64,000 bases of DNA, taken from the NCBI GenBank assembly GCA_024500155.1, contig CM044879.1, positions 3,115,501 to 3,179,500 of the forward strand. Reading direction: 5' to 3'. Made by a program: the position numbers and the translations under genes. The notes under the pieces are model-generated. The model saw nothing but the letters and a program-made list of their open reading frames with translations. It was not told where the DNA came from and ran no database searches. This DNA is from Chenopodium formosanum (lineage: Eukaryota; Streptophyta; Magnoliopsida; Caryophyllales; Amaranthaceae). Below are positions 33,581-44,162 of this stretch, one piece after another. Each line of letters opens with the position of its first letter. Position 1 is the first letter of the stretch.

Positions 33581-35044
33581 CACTTCCAATACCTAACAGC
33601 TAAAATCTTATTGGGGATAGAAAGAGGAAGTGTTGGGAGCTTAGTTTGTGAGGCACAAGTTTCAGAGGCATAAACTAATAGTATCAGATAAGTTTTACTT
33701 TTTGCACTTTAAAATATTGCAACATGAATAGGCCGGTGGATTTGGATTCTGCTTGTTTCACTTTTTTTGGACCAATTGGTTCTATAATCACACTTACAGA
33801 ATCAGTCACTAAGTGCTTATACTATTGTCAATGTCAAGTTTCACCCTAAGCTGCTTTCTTGTATCTCAGATTCTCAGTGATAGGTCTCAGGTTCGAGCCT
33901 TGTTAGGAAGTGTGGTACTCATTTGATGAGTTGTTAAAGTTAAGAACTTAAGACCTGATCGTCGGAGCAGTTACAAACTGGCTACTGGCATTTCACGGTT
34001 CTTTCGTCAATATTTTCATGTTTTACATGATTGGTTATTTTGCCTTTTGGGTTCTAAAAGTCAAATCGTTTATTTATGAATCTCATCAAAATTAAATCTT
34101 CTCCATCACTCAATTCTAGAGTGGGGGCAGGTGTAATAATGAATGCAAAGGTCATGAAAAGCTAAAGTATCCACCTATTCTATCGGTCCGCGATTTTTAA
34201 TGACATACTCATTTTGTTTCTGAAAGTTTGACTCATTTGATCTTCAATGTGGATCTTTGACCATTAATAACTTCAACTAATTGTTGCTTATGATTCAGGT
34301 TTTCTTCCGATCTAAATATTCGTATTATTTATAATTTCTAATGTTAAGCATGCAATTGCTTTCATTCTGCCGTTCACTCCAGCATGCAAGTGACCTGAAT
34401 ACTTTGTAAATATAGGTACAACGATTTAGTCATCATTGGATTGGGACAATCGAGTCATTTGGTGTTGGATAAATATTGAGAAGTGAAATATCGGATTGGT
34501 TGGTCCAAACGGGGATATACAATCGGTAGGTATTTGTTTTGTTTGGTTCAAATCAAGGTAGAATGGAAATCAAACTAAGAAGTTTTACCACGGCCCCATT
34601 TGAGGCAATCTTAGTGGGATGGAGAAAGTATTTTTTATGATACGGTATAACATCTTAAAGATCCGAATGACTTGGGTAGTATTGGATTATATAAGGTTGA
34701 TATTATGCTCTATTCTACATGCTTGTGTAGCCGTTTTGAGTCACAGCTTCGTTGCTTTGACTTAGATTACTTGAATAAATTGAGTCCTAAGCTTGCAGAT
34801 TACCTGGTAGATGTCTTTTCAAATGCAGTTGAGCTTGTCCCAAAAGAAATTTAATACCAGAAGCCAGTATGCTGCCAACGCATACTGTACCAATAGATCT
34901 CCATCACAGGCTTCAAGTTGACGTGCCAACTAAATCATTGAGCATATAAATGCTGCAACCAGAAGAATTATTGGTTTTTTCCTGAAACACATTAGCGTCT
35001 GCTCACCAAGGTTGACAGTGCACCTTCCTTTGTTACAATTCAAC
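33581..35044. other. intergenic upstream of kinase C
   Basis: Contains a tRNA B-box-like GGTTCGAGCC at about 33890 without a foldable tRNA. A plus-strand 61-codon frame at 34672-34854 has no recognisable domain. The promoter of kinase C must lie at the right end, but no clear core motif was seen. Confidence 0.35.
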
Positions 35045-38000
35045 ATGCTTTTGAGAGTGCTTCTTGCGGTTCTTTCGTTGCAATTATGTGCGTCCATCGA
35101 CACTATAACTCCTACCAGTCCCCTCAAAGCGGGTGATGTGTTGACATCTAAAGCAGGAAAGTTTACTCTAGGATTCTTCAGCCCCGGAAATACCACTCGA
35201 AGATATGTCGGAATCTGGTTTACAAAGGTTTCTGTGCTAACTGCTGTATGGGTTGCAAACGGAGATAGACCCATCTATGGTTCCAATGGAACCCTTTCAA
35301 TCAACGAAGGTGGGCATCTTACACTTACCTCCGGGAAAACTGCTGTATGGTCCAATAATATTTCGGTTCCTGTCTCCCTAAACAAGACTAACAGCACCTC
35401 ATGTCAGCTGCTAGATTCTGGAAATTTAGTCTTGACTACTGATAATGGCAAAACTCTGCTCTGGCAAAGTTTCGATCACATAACAGACACTTTTCTGCCA
35501 GGAATGACGCTTGGGTTAGATAAAAGAACTGGTTTAAACCGATATTTAACCTCTTGGAGATCAAAAGATGATCCAAGTTCTGGAAAATACACCTTTCAAG
35601 TTGACCCGAAAGGATCTCCTCAATTCTTCTTGTATCATGGCTCGGACTTAGTATGGCGAACAGGTCCATGGGTAGGACAGAAATGGAGTGGAGTACCAGA
35701 TATGACTCATGCTTATATCTTCAACTATAGCTTTGTCAGCAATGCAAATGAGGTTTCCGTAACCTACGATGTTCTTAGCGATTCCATCATAACAATGTTC
35801 TTGGTGGATGGTCTTACAGGAACAGTCCAGAGACAGACATGGCATGAAAATACGAAACGTTGGACCAAGTTCTGGTCAGCACCAAAGGAGCTTTGTGATC
35901 AGTATGGGGAGTGTGGTGCTTTTGGTAACTGCAACCCCAATGGTGGCAATCAATTCCAGTGCACCTGTTATCCTGGGTACTTTTTTCCTTTCTTGCTAAT
36001 GTATTCATTTATTATTTTTGTTTATCTACGGAGTATTTCATTAAACACACTATTATTTGATCTTTTGAATAATACTAGCAACTCTTAAGAACTCGTGGGT
36101 AACCTTAATTCTTTGACCTTATGTGCTGATTCTTAGCTGATCACAAGCATCCATGATTACTTGTCTACCAACAGGTATAAGCCTAAATCACCACGAGATT
36201 GGTATCTGAGAGACGGTTCAGCAGGTTGTGTAAGAGAAGAAAACAGGTCAATGTGCAAAAACGGAGAAGGATTCTTGAAGTTAGCAAGTGTTAAGTTGCC
36301 AGACACATCGAAAGCTGTGGTGAACAAGAACTCGACATTGAAACAGTGTGAACAAGAGTGCCTGAAGAACTGCTCTTGCGTTGGATATACCAGTGCAGAT
36401 GACAGTGGTGGAGGCAGTGGCTGCATATCATTGTACGGCCAATTGATGGATACCAGAATGTATCCTAGTGGGGGTCAAGATGTATACTTTCGGGCCGATG
36501 CAGTTGAACTAGGTATGACTTCATTAATTTGTGCTTATCTATTATTTGATATTCATGTCAATGATTTGTGGTTGTACTAAAACCAAGTTTCTAGTGCTAA
36601 AAGTATGATTTCATTCAATATGTGTTCATCTATTTTTATCTCTTCATATCAATGATTTGTGGTTGTACTATAACCAAGTTTCTAGTACTATGTCAGAGGA
36701 ATTGTTTGCTTGAAAACATATTCATGTGACCTTTTTAACTTTAATTAAACACACCTACTTGGCCAAAAAAAAAATGTGGGGTACTTTATTTTAATACAAA
36801 GGCAATGAACTAGTTTACTTATTTTGCCAATAACTCAACAATAATAGACCTTGTAAAAATTATACTCGATTATTTTATTTGAATCATCTGACCAAGAATA
36901 GAATTGACACAAACAGAAGATTATTAGCTGATTATACAAAATATTAGCTAATTGTCTATAGGCCTGAATATCATGAACTGCCTTGAAATCAAACCAAATA
37001 TTATATCATCGAAAATGTGGAAAATAACTCAAACTATACGACCCTGGAAAAAAAATCTAAATCCAAATGATCTGTTTGGCACCTCTACTCAAACCCCCAC
37101 TTTCCTTGTCCCAGTTAGCGAGATACCAAGTCAGTTCCAATCTCTTTGCCACATGATAAGATAAATTTCTGTACTTTGCTATTGAATACCATTTAGAAAA
37201 CAGAAAGTTTATGATATTCTTTTGTAGTAAAGTTTTAGTCATGAATACCACTACAATTTGTTCTTCTTAGAGTTTTTAGTATCAACGGTAAGAACAGTAT
37301 TATCTTCCTTGTGCAATGCTTATGCAGTATTTCTAAATAACATGTTTGTGCTTTGCAGCAAAATATCGGAGGTCAAAAGGCCTTTTTGCAAATAAGAACT
37401 TGGAAGCACTTCTCATAGGGCTTGTGGTGCTAGCATTTTTATTATTGATCCTTTTCGTGGTCTATTGGGTACATCAGAAGATTAAAAAAGGTACTTCTAC
37501 TGATTATCTCATTTTGTGCTTTACTAGTAATAGGTTTGATATGGACTATTTGTAACTAAAAAATCTATGATAGTTTGCTTAAGATATACGAAGTACTTTG
37601 TAATCAAGACAATGATATGACATTCGATTAGTAAAATCATCTATATATGCTGTACTGAAATTAACAGGGGGCAGAGTCGGAGTTTTACAAAGCTTAGTAG
37701 CTTACATGTGTACTTCTCTTTCCGTCCAAACCAGCAGTAGCTACATTTTCTATTTAGGAACAACAATTTGAAACAAACTCATAAAAAATAGACAAAATGT
37801 TTTATAATTGGTTTCTAGTATCTCCTTTTAACTGATAAGGAAGAAAAGTGATTTATTACATATAGCCATATAGGTTGTATTGCAGAATTATGTCGTACCT
37901 TTAATTATGAGATTGAAATTATCTATATACTTTATATACATGCTTATCTTTTAATAGAATATGCCAAAATTTTAGAATGCCTTTCAATAAACAAATTATC

Positions 38001-39560
38001 AAGTGGTCATTGCTTGAAATAATATCTAATTGATGATGTATAGAACGGCAAGAGGAAGCTGAAAGGTCCCTTTGGACGAAAGATGCTGAAGAAAGTGATG
38101 CCAGTTCAGAATTACCCTTCTTTACTCGTAGCGAAATAGCTGCAGCTACAGACAATTTCAGTTTGGCTAATAAGCTTGGAGAAGGTGGTTTCGGATCAGT
38201 GTACAAGGTACTATTTTTTTCCTGTTTCAGTATTACACTGAAGTTGGATTCCCCCCCCCCCCCCCCCCAAACTTACATTTTAATTCATGTATTCGATTGC
38301 TGTAATATCTGTACATGCTTATAGGGTCTAATGGAAAATGGGCAAGAAATTGCTGTCAAAAAACTGGCTCCAAATTCAGGACAAGGTATACAAGAATTTA
38401 AGAATGAAGTTAGGCTGATTGCTAAACTTCAGCACAGGAACCTTGTGAAGATGTTAGGGTGTTGTATTAGAGGAGATGAAAAGATGTTGATCTACGAATA
38501 CATGCCAAACAAAAGCTTGGACTATTTCATTTTCAGTAAGTTAGTTCCTAAAAATTACTTCCACTCTGTATTAGTTTCACCTGTCCATACAATTTTCAGT
38601 AAAAATTATTTAAGGTCATGTTCCTAAAGATTTTAACACAATCTGTTTATAAATCAATTTCATTGAAGAGGAGGAGAATAGGTTGTCTTTGGATTGGAAT
38701 AAACGCTTTGAAATCATAATGGGGATTGCTAGAGGGATGTTATATCTTCACCAAGACTCGCGACTAAGGATCATCCACAGGGACATGAAAGCAAGCAATG
38801 TCTTGCTGGATAAAGATATGGTTCCCAAAATCTCAGATTTTGGAATGGCTAGAATTTTCGGAAATGAGCAAGTGCAAGTTAACACTACCAGGGTGGTCGG
38901 AACCTAGTAAGTACATTACAATATTGCATGCACGCAAACATACTTGCTCGTATTTAATGAAACTGTAAAGCAGGGAATCTGATTAGTCTTGTTTATTGCT
39001 TCTCTACTTTCGCAGTGGATATATGGCACCAGAGTATGCACTGGAGGGACTGATGTCTGTAAAGTCTGATGTCTTTAGCTTTGGAGTCTTGTTACTGGAA
39101 ATTATTACTGGTAGAAAAAACTCGGGTTTTTATCATGACAATCCTTCTATAAATCTAGTTGGTCATGTAAGTAACTTTAATAGATAACCTTCTATGCTAA
39201 AATACATATGATGCTACATATTTTTTAAGGTTGGATTTATGCAAATTTGTACAGGTTTGGGAGCTTTGGAAAGAAGGGAAATCCTCGGAGATTGTTGATC
39301 CATCTTTGAAAGATGCAGATATTGAGGAGCTCTTAATATGCATACAAACTGGACTATTATGCGTGCAAGAACGTGCAGATGATAGACCAACAATGTCAGC
39401 AGTAGTTTTTATGTTGAGCAACAAAGTCGAACTTCCTTCTCCAAATCAACCTGCATTTATCCACAAAGGGCGTCAACAAGATGCAGATCCATCATCATCT
39501 AGTGCTGGTGCATATTCTGTAAATGAACTGTCGATTACTTCCATGATTGACGGTCGCTGA
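35045..39560 (+). CDS. G-type lectin S-receptor-like serine/threonine kinase C
   Basis: Third member of the cluster. Proposed exons: 35045-35976, 36175-36512, 37359-37490, 38044-38207, 38325-38535, 38669-38906, 39016-39166, 39255-39560; phases agree and give about 823 residues. The open frame extends to 35012 but with TTG; ATG 35045 opens a signal peptide (LLRVLLAVLSLQLCASI). B-lectin, S-locus glycoprotein, EGF-like (CDQYGECGAFGNC), PAN (CLKNCSCVGYTS), membrane segment near 440-460, and kinase with Lys about 534, HRD about 631, DFG about 649 and APEYALEG. An additional phase-2 intron splits the extracellular part after CTCYPG; kinases A and B lack it. The lectin reads WVANG instead of WVANR, and FDHITDT replaces FDHPTDT. 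The acceptor at 38668 (AAG) is weak, so that boundary is the least sure. Confidence 0.9.
38251..38268 (+). repeat. poly(C) tract in kinase C intron
   Basis: About 18 consecutive cytosines, 56 bp before the acceptor of exon 5. It lies where a polypyrimidine tract or branch point could be affected, and its length may be uncertain in the assembly. Confidence 0.8.
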
Positions 39561-40940
39561 GGCCGAGGCTAGGGTCCGGTTAATCTGAGCTTCTATGTGA
39601 TTTCAGTTTGAACATTTTATACTAGGATGTCTATTAAGAAATGCTCTATTATTATAGTTTTCGCTGTAAGAATGGATAGAATACAGTATATCAGTATATG
39701 GTTAAGTTATAAAGTTATTCACATGTAAAAAAGGGTTGGGAAATGCTACGGAGTATATTATTTACGGAATTTCAAATAATAATTATTAATTTTTTGACTA
39801 GCTCACAAAATTTGACGTTATTTTTAGACAGTTGACTTTAGCAAAATGCATTGACTTTTTGTACCTGCTTAATGCTTATTTATGACTGAGAAAATAGCAG
39901 AGGGGCATTAAAGTCAGAATATTCTTATCCCACCAACGTCTCCATTCTACACATTCACGCGCTATGTAGAGGGTTATACCTTGTACTTCAGTAAAATTAC
40001 ATAGTCCATAACTCCATATTATCACAGAGTATACTTAAATACTTTTCGAAAGTGGTATTTGTTTTTTTTAAGTGTTACATTTCATTTTTGTAAAATTACA
40101 TTTTCACTCTTCTCTTATAGATTTCACGCAAATTTTCTAAAATTGTAGTAGTAGTAGTTTAGTACCCAATAATTAATCCACTTGGATTTCAAAAAAAAAA
40201 AAAAAAAATACAAGTAATAATAATAATAATAATAATAATAATTACTCCACTAACATATTATTTTATTAAAGTTCATTAAATTATCTAAAACTATATGTCA
40301 GTCAAAAGTTGTAACATTATCTTATGCTACGCAGTTTCATCAACATGAACAATTCATCACCGAACCAAGCAATTTCATATTCGTTTGTGCTACATTATTT
40401 TGTAATACAAATTCCACGTTTTCTTTGATAATCTAAACTATGATACATGCACTATAATTGTTGATTTGATAAGTTAATACTTTGAAATTATTAAACGTAC
40501 AAGGTAGATAGCACAAAAGTCAAAATAAAACATTGAAAAAAATTGGAGTGAGCATTCTAAACTTTAATTTGGTTGAATAATAATGGAAGGTAATTAGGTA
40601 AAGGCATAAATTGACAAACTCTAGGACTACCCAATAATTTTTTTTCCACTTAATTATTTAAGGATAAATAAATTTAGATAAAAGTTAATAAGTTCAGATT
40701 GTTAATATAGTTTAATCATATGAGGTATAGTTTAATAATTGATAAGAACTACCAAAGTCCATTATATAACTATAATTAAATAAAATCTAATAAGTTTAGA
40801 TTAGTTTTAAACACTTAGGTAAAATTCAAATAATAATTTCATTTATAAGATCAAAAATAGGTAAAAGCAGATAAAGAATAAAATGAGTCTAAGGCCATAT
40901 GATACACTTACTATTCGAGATTTCAAATGACTTTATGCAC
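39561..40940. other. 3' region of kinase C and intergenic
   Basis: Probable 3' UTR then AT-rich sequence. Includes a poly(A) run near 40192 and an (AAT)n microsatellite at about 40216-40243. A stretch near 40400-40480 resembles 42110-42180, suggesting an old shared repeat. Confidence 0.4.
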
Positions 40941-40953
40941 GTAACATAGGTGT
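40941..40953. repeat. left target-site duplication of second LINE
   Basis: GTAACATAGGTGT, repeated exactly at 41726-41738 after the poly(A) tail. Confidence 0.8.
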
Positions 40954-41725
40954 ATTCGGAAATTTATTTTTCTTGTTTGGAGTATTTGGAAAGAACGGAA
41001 TGCTATTATCTTCCATAATGAAACCTTTGACATCTTTAGGATTTACCATCGAGCTCAATTTGTGTTCAGTGAGTGGCACCAAAGAACTTTCATAGATACC
41101 TTTTCCACCATGGGATCTCCCATTTTGAGATTCCATAATCATTCTTCTCATACTCAATCCCAATCACCCATTCTTATTTCATGGAAGACGCCTAGCCTCC
41201 CAACAACTTTTTCAAGCTCAACTTCATCGGTTCGGTTCATAACAGCTCAACAGCAGTAGGAATCATTATCAAAGATAGCAGCGGAGCACTCATCAATGCA
41301 TCTACGTTCAACCTTGGCAACGTCAAAGTATTTATAGCAGAAGGTATAACTCTTTTAAAAGGCGGAGTCCAACTTGCTCTTCAACGTGATATTCTAAAAA
41401 CATTGAAATTGAAGGTGATAACCTATAGTCATCAACTTAATAAAAGGCATTTGGGAACTACGTTGGCATATCGAGCATATTATCGAAGACAATCGTTCTC
41501 TTCTCTCTTAGTTTCGCAATTGGAGTATCCAGCACATCTATCGAGAGGCAAATCGCGCAACGGATTGGATAGCTTATTTGGGTAATTTAGTAGGTACTAG
41601 TATATATGAATATTGATGTTTGTAATAGCTCGAGTTTGTTTTCTATTCTTTCTTCTAATACATTAGGAATTCCTGTCGTGAGGAGGGCTTCCTAATTTTT
41701 AATTTTTCTTACCTTTTAAAAAAAA
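40954..41725 (+). mobile_element. 5'-truncated LINE (RNase H end)
   Basis: The plus strand encodes, with frameshifts, FLVWSIWKERNAIIFHNETF just after the left junction (the tail of zf-RVT). RNase H-like pieces follow: SSTAVGIIIKDSSGALINAS, FIAEGITLLKGGVQLAL, and near the end WSIQHIYREANRATDWIAYL. A 3' tail of about 130 bp ends in poly(A) at 41717-41725. Exact 13-bp duplications at 40941-40953 and 41726-41738 bound it. Only the last part of ORF2 is present, so it is a dead-on-arrival copy. Confidence 0.82.
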
Positions 41726-41738
41726 GTAACATAGGTGT
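41726..41738. repeat. right target-site duplication of second LINE
   Basis: Exact partner of the 13-mer at 40941-40953, directly after the poly(A). Confidence 0.8.
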
Positions 41739-42803
41739 CTAACAGTTATTTAAGTATTTAGGGTTATAACAAACTCTAAGTTAACAATCTATTTTAGATT
41801 CTTTACTAAATATTTTTAGATTTGCATCTGTTTATATAATATCATAATCTTTTTATTGCAAAAATGCAATGGGATATAGTTCTATAAACTTATAACTTAA
41901 ACTAGACATTTTACATTTGAATTTGGATTCAAAACAATATACGAAGTATTATAGTTAGTTTGTTCTCTTAATTAAGCCACGTACTAACAAAAAACTTGCA
42001 CTAAAGGGTTATATTATGGTGTGTTTTTCTTTCACTTTGAACTTCTCTCATTAATATAATCAATTTATCATGGTATCAGAGCAATTTCTACAATGTTATT
42101 TTTTTTCTTAATATGAATTCCACATTATCTTCAATCATTTACACTATGATATGCTTTACCATTTTTGATTGATAAACCAATTTCAAGCTTATTATGTTGT
42201 TTAATTACTTTTTATCTTTAATTGACAAACTCATTTCTCTAATATCTTTTGCTTCAATCAGTTTTCTTTTATTTTCATTTAAAAAGTACACTTAACCACC
42301 ATTTTCAAACTCCAGAGGTGTTTTGGAGTATACATGCATGCATGCATGCTTTAGAAAATTCTAAGATAATTACGTTTACAACAGAAGTAATTTAGCTAGG
42401 TGATTCTAAAAAGGTAAGTATTGAATTCACTATTAGCCAAGAACTTTGAATTTGTGGATGATTCACTTCCAAAACCTCGATACTATGGCAAAATAACCCT
42501 ATAATAACTAAATCTTCTCCAATAAAATCTTTTTTTTTTTTTTTTGTATTCGTATATCATTAATATTATTTTTTTGTAAAAAATTTAATCACAGTCTAAT
42601 CCAATTAACCCTAATCAATTCAATTAACCCTAATTAATCCTCAAATAACTAACCAACTAATAAAAGTTTTTAAGACAAACAATACCACCACCGTCACCAA
42701 AACCCCAAACTACCCCCTCACACTAAAACACAACCATCAAAAACTCTCACAAAAATCACAAGGGCATTTTAGTCATTTTCCCAAAAAATCCCACCAACTA
42801 GAT
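41739..42803. other. intergenic before PUB8
   Basis: AT-rich, no gene. Contains a copia-type primer-binding-site motif at 42071 and a poly(T) run near 42530. Confidence 0.4.
42071..42082 (+). other. Ty1-copia primer-binding-site-like motif
   Basis: TGGTATCAGAGC matches the complement of the initiator tRNA-Met 3' end used by many plant Ty1-copia elements. It follows ATCA, as an LTR end would. No gag-pol frame follows, so at most this is a short remnant. Confidence 0.35.
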
Positions 42804-42811
42804 CACGTGTC
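42804..42811 (+). promoter_or_regulatory. ABRE/G-box-like site upstream of PUB8
   Basis: CACGTGTC contains the ACGT core of abscisic-acid response elements. It lies about 47 bp before the candidate TATA box, a typical place for such a site. Function is inferred from sequence and position only. Confidence 0.4.
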
Positions 42812-42850
42812 ACCTTTCCATTTCATACAATTAAATTTTTATTTCTATCA

Positions 42851-42860
42851 TATAAAAATG
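42851..42860 (+). promoter_or_regulatory. candidate TATA box and CT-rich leader of PUB8
   Basis: TATAAAAATG lies 94 bp before the first ATG. It is followed by a CT-rich leader (42874-42930) of the kind common at plant transcription starts. Confidence 0.45.
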
Positions 42861-42944
42861 TAGTGGACTGTAATCTTCTTTCTTTCTCCCTTTCATTTTC
42901 TCTCTCTTTTTATCATTTTCTCTCTCCTCCAAAAAAAAAACCAA

Positions 42945-44162
42945 ATGTCAGAAACCAAAACCAAAACTCCAAAAAACCCCTTCACAACTTCTTCTTCATC
43001 TTCTTCCTCTTCATCTGTTCTCATCACCAAAGAAAAAATGGCAACTGAACTTCCAGAATATTTCAAATGCCCCATTTCTCTTGATATAATGTCCGACCCG
43101 GTTATCCTCTCTTCGGGTCACACCTTTGATCGGAGCTCCATTCAACAATGGATTGACTCCGGTCACCGTACTTGTCCAATTACCAAACTACCCCTCCCTG
43201 ACCCACCTTCCCTCATCCCTAACCACGCCCTTCGCAGCCTCATTTCCAACTACACACCCACCCAACTCACCCCAACTCGCCCCGACTCGGATGGGTCCGG
43301 GTCCGGGTCTGGGTCTGGCTCGCTGAGTCAACTCGGTGCTCTCATCTCGACGCTTAACTCGAGGGGTTCGACGGTTGAGGAGAAGGTTGACTCGTTGGTG
43401 AGGTTGACGGGGTTGTCGAAGGCTAACCCGGGGTTCCGAGCGCGGCTCACTGAGTCGGGCGCAGTGTCTGCGGTTTTGAGGTGTGTTGACTCGGGTAATG
43501 ACCCGGGGTTGCAGGAGAAGGCGTTGTTGCTGTTGTTGAATTTGAGTTTGGAGTCGGATGATAACAAGGTGGGGTTGGTGGCGGAGGGGGCGGTGGCGAG
43601 GGTGGTTAATGCTTTGGGGAGCACCGCTGCTGCAGTCGCGGCAACGGTGCTCACCAGCCTCGCTGTGGTGGAGGTGAACAAGGCGACCATCGGGGCTCAC
43701 CCCGGTGCGGTGAGGTGCCTTGTTCACCTCCTCCACACGGGGAGAGGAAGAGAGAGGAAAGAGGCTGCGACCGCCCTCTTTACTCTCTCTTCCTTCCCCG
43801 AGAACCGTCGCAGGACGGTTGACTGCGGGGCAGTCCCGATTTTGATCAGAATGGCAAAATCGGGACTCGAGCGAGCAATCGAGGTGTTAGGATTGCTCGC
43901 TAAGTGTAAAGAAGGGAGGGAAGAGATAGTGAAATGTGATGGGGTTGTAGAGATTTTGGTACATTATGTGAAAAATGGGAGTTTAAGGGGGATTCAATAT
44001 GGATTGTTGACATTGAATTTGATTTGTTGTAGTAGTGATAGAGTGAAGAAACAAGTTAAAAATCAAGGAGTTTTGGAGATTTGTTATGGGTTAATTCAAG
44101 ATGATAATGAGAAGATTCATAGGGTTGCTTCCAATTTGGCTAAAGTTTTGCAAGAGAATTAG
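42945..44162 (+). CDS. PUB8: U-box E3 ubiquitin ligase with ARM repeats, PUB8-like
   Basis: Intronless gene for a cytosolic E3 ligase that should bring an E2 enzyme to substrates held by ARM repeats. The U-box spans residues about 38-110: FKCPISLDIMSDPVILSSGH, TFDRSSIQQWIDSG, TCPITKLPL, LIPNHALRSLI. A (Ser-Gly)n linker follows from a GGGTCC-type repeat near 43290. ARM-like helices fill residues about 130-405 (ALLLLLNLSL, AATALFTLSS, HRVASNLAKVL). From 42945 the protein has 405 residues with a Ser-rich leader; the in-frame ATG at 43038 (MATELPEYF) has a better start context, matches the way Arabidopsis PUB8 begins, and gives 374 residues. The second may be the true start. The first two thirds are GC-rich and the end is AT-rich. 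Confidence 0.92.
   Translation: MSETKTKTPKNPFTTSSSSSSSSSVLITKEKMATELPEYFKCPISLDIMSDPVILSSGHTFDRSSIQQWIDSGHRTCPITKLPLPDPPSLIPNHALRSLISNYTPTQLTPTRPDSDGSGSGSGSGSLSQLGALISTLNSRGSTVEEKVDSLVRLTGLSKANPGFRARLTESGAVSAVLRCVDSGNDPGLQEKALLLLLNLSLESDDNKVGLVAEGAVARVVNALGSTAAAVAATVLTSLAVVEVNKATIGAHPGAVRCLVHLLHTGRGRERKEAATALFTLSSFPENRRRTVDCGAVPILIRMAKSGLERAIEVLGLLAKCKEGREEIVKCDGVVEILVHYVKNGSLRGIQYGLLTLNLICCSSDRVKKQVKNQGVLEICYGLIQDDNEKIHRVASNLAKVLQEN

Noticed and set aside
33885..33905. tRNA B-box-like GGTTCGAGCC
   Set aside because: No acceptor stem, anticodon arm or A box at tRNA spacing; at most a SINE remnant.
34672..34854. 61-codon plus-strand frame upstream of kinase C
   Set aside because: No recognisable domain or splice partners; could be chance or an old fragment.
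43188..43736. Long minus-strand frames opposite PUB8
   Set aside because: Open only because the plus-strand gene is GC-rich; the plus frame has the U-box and ARM repeats.
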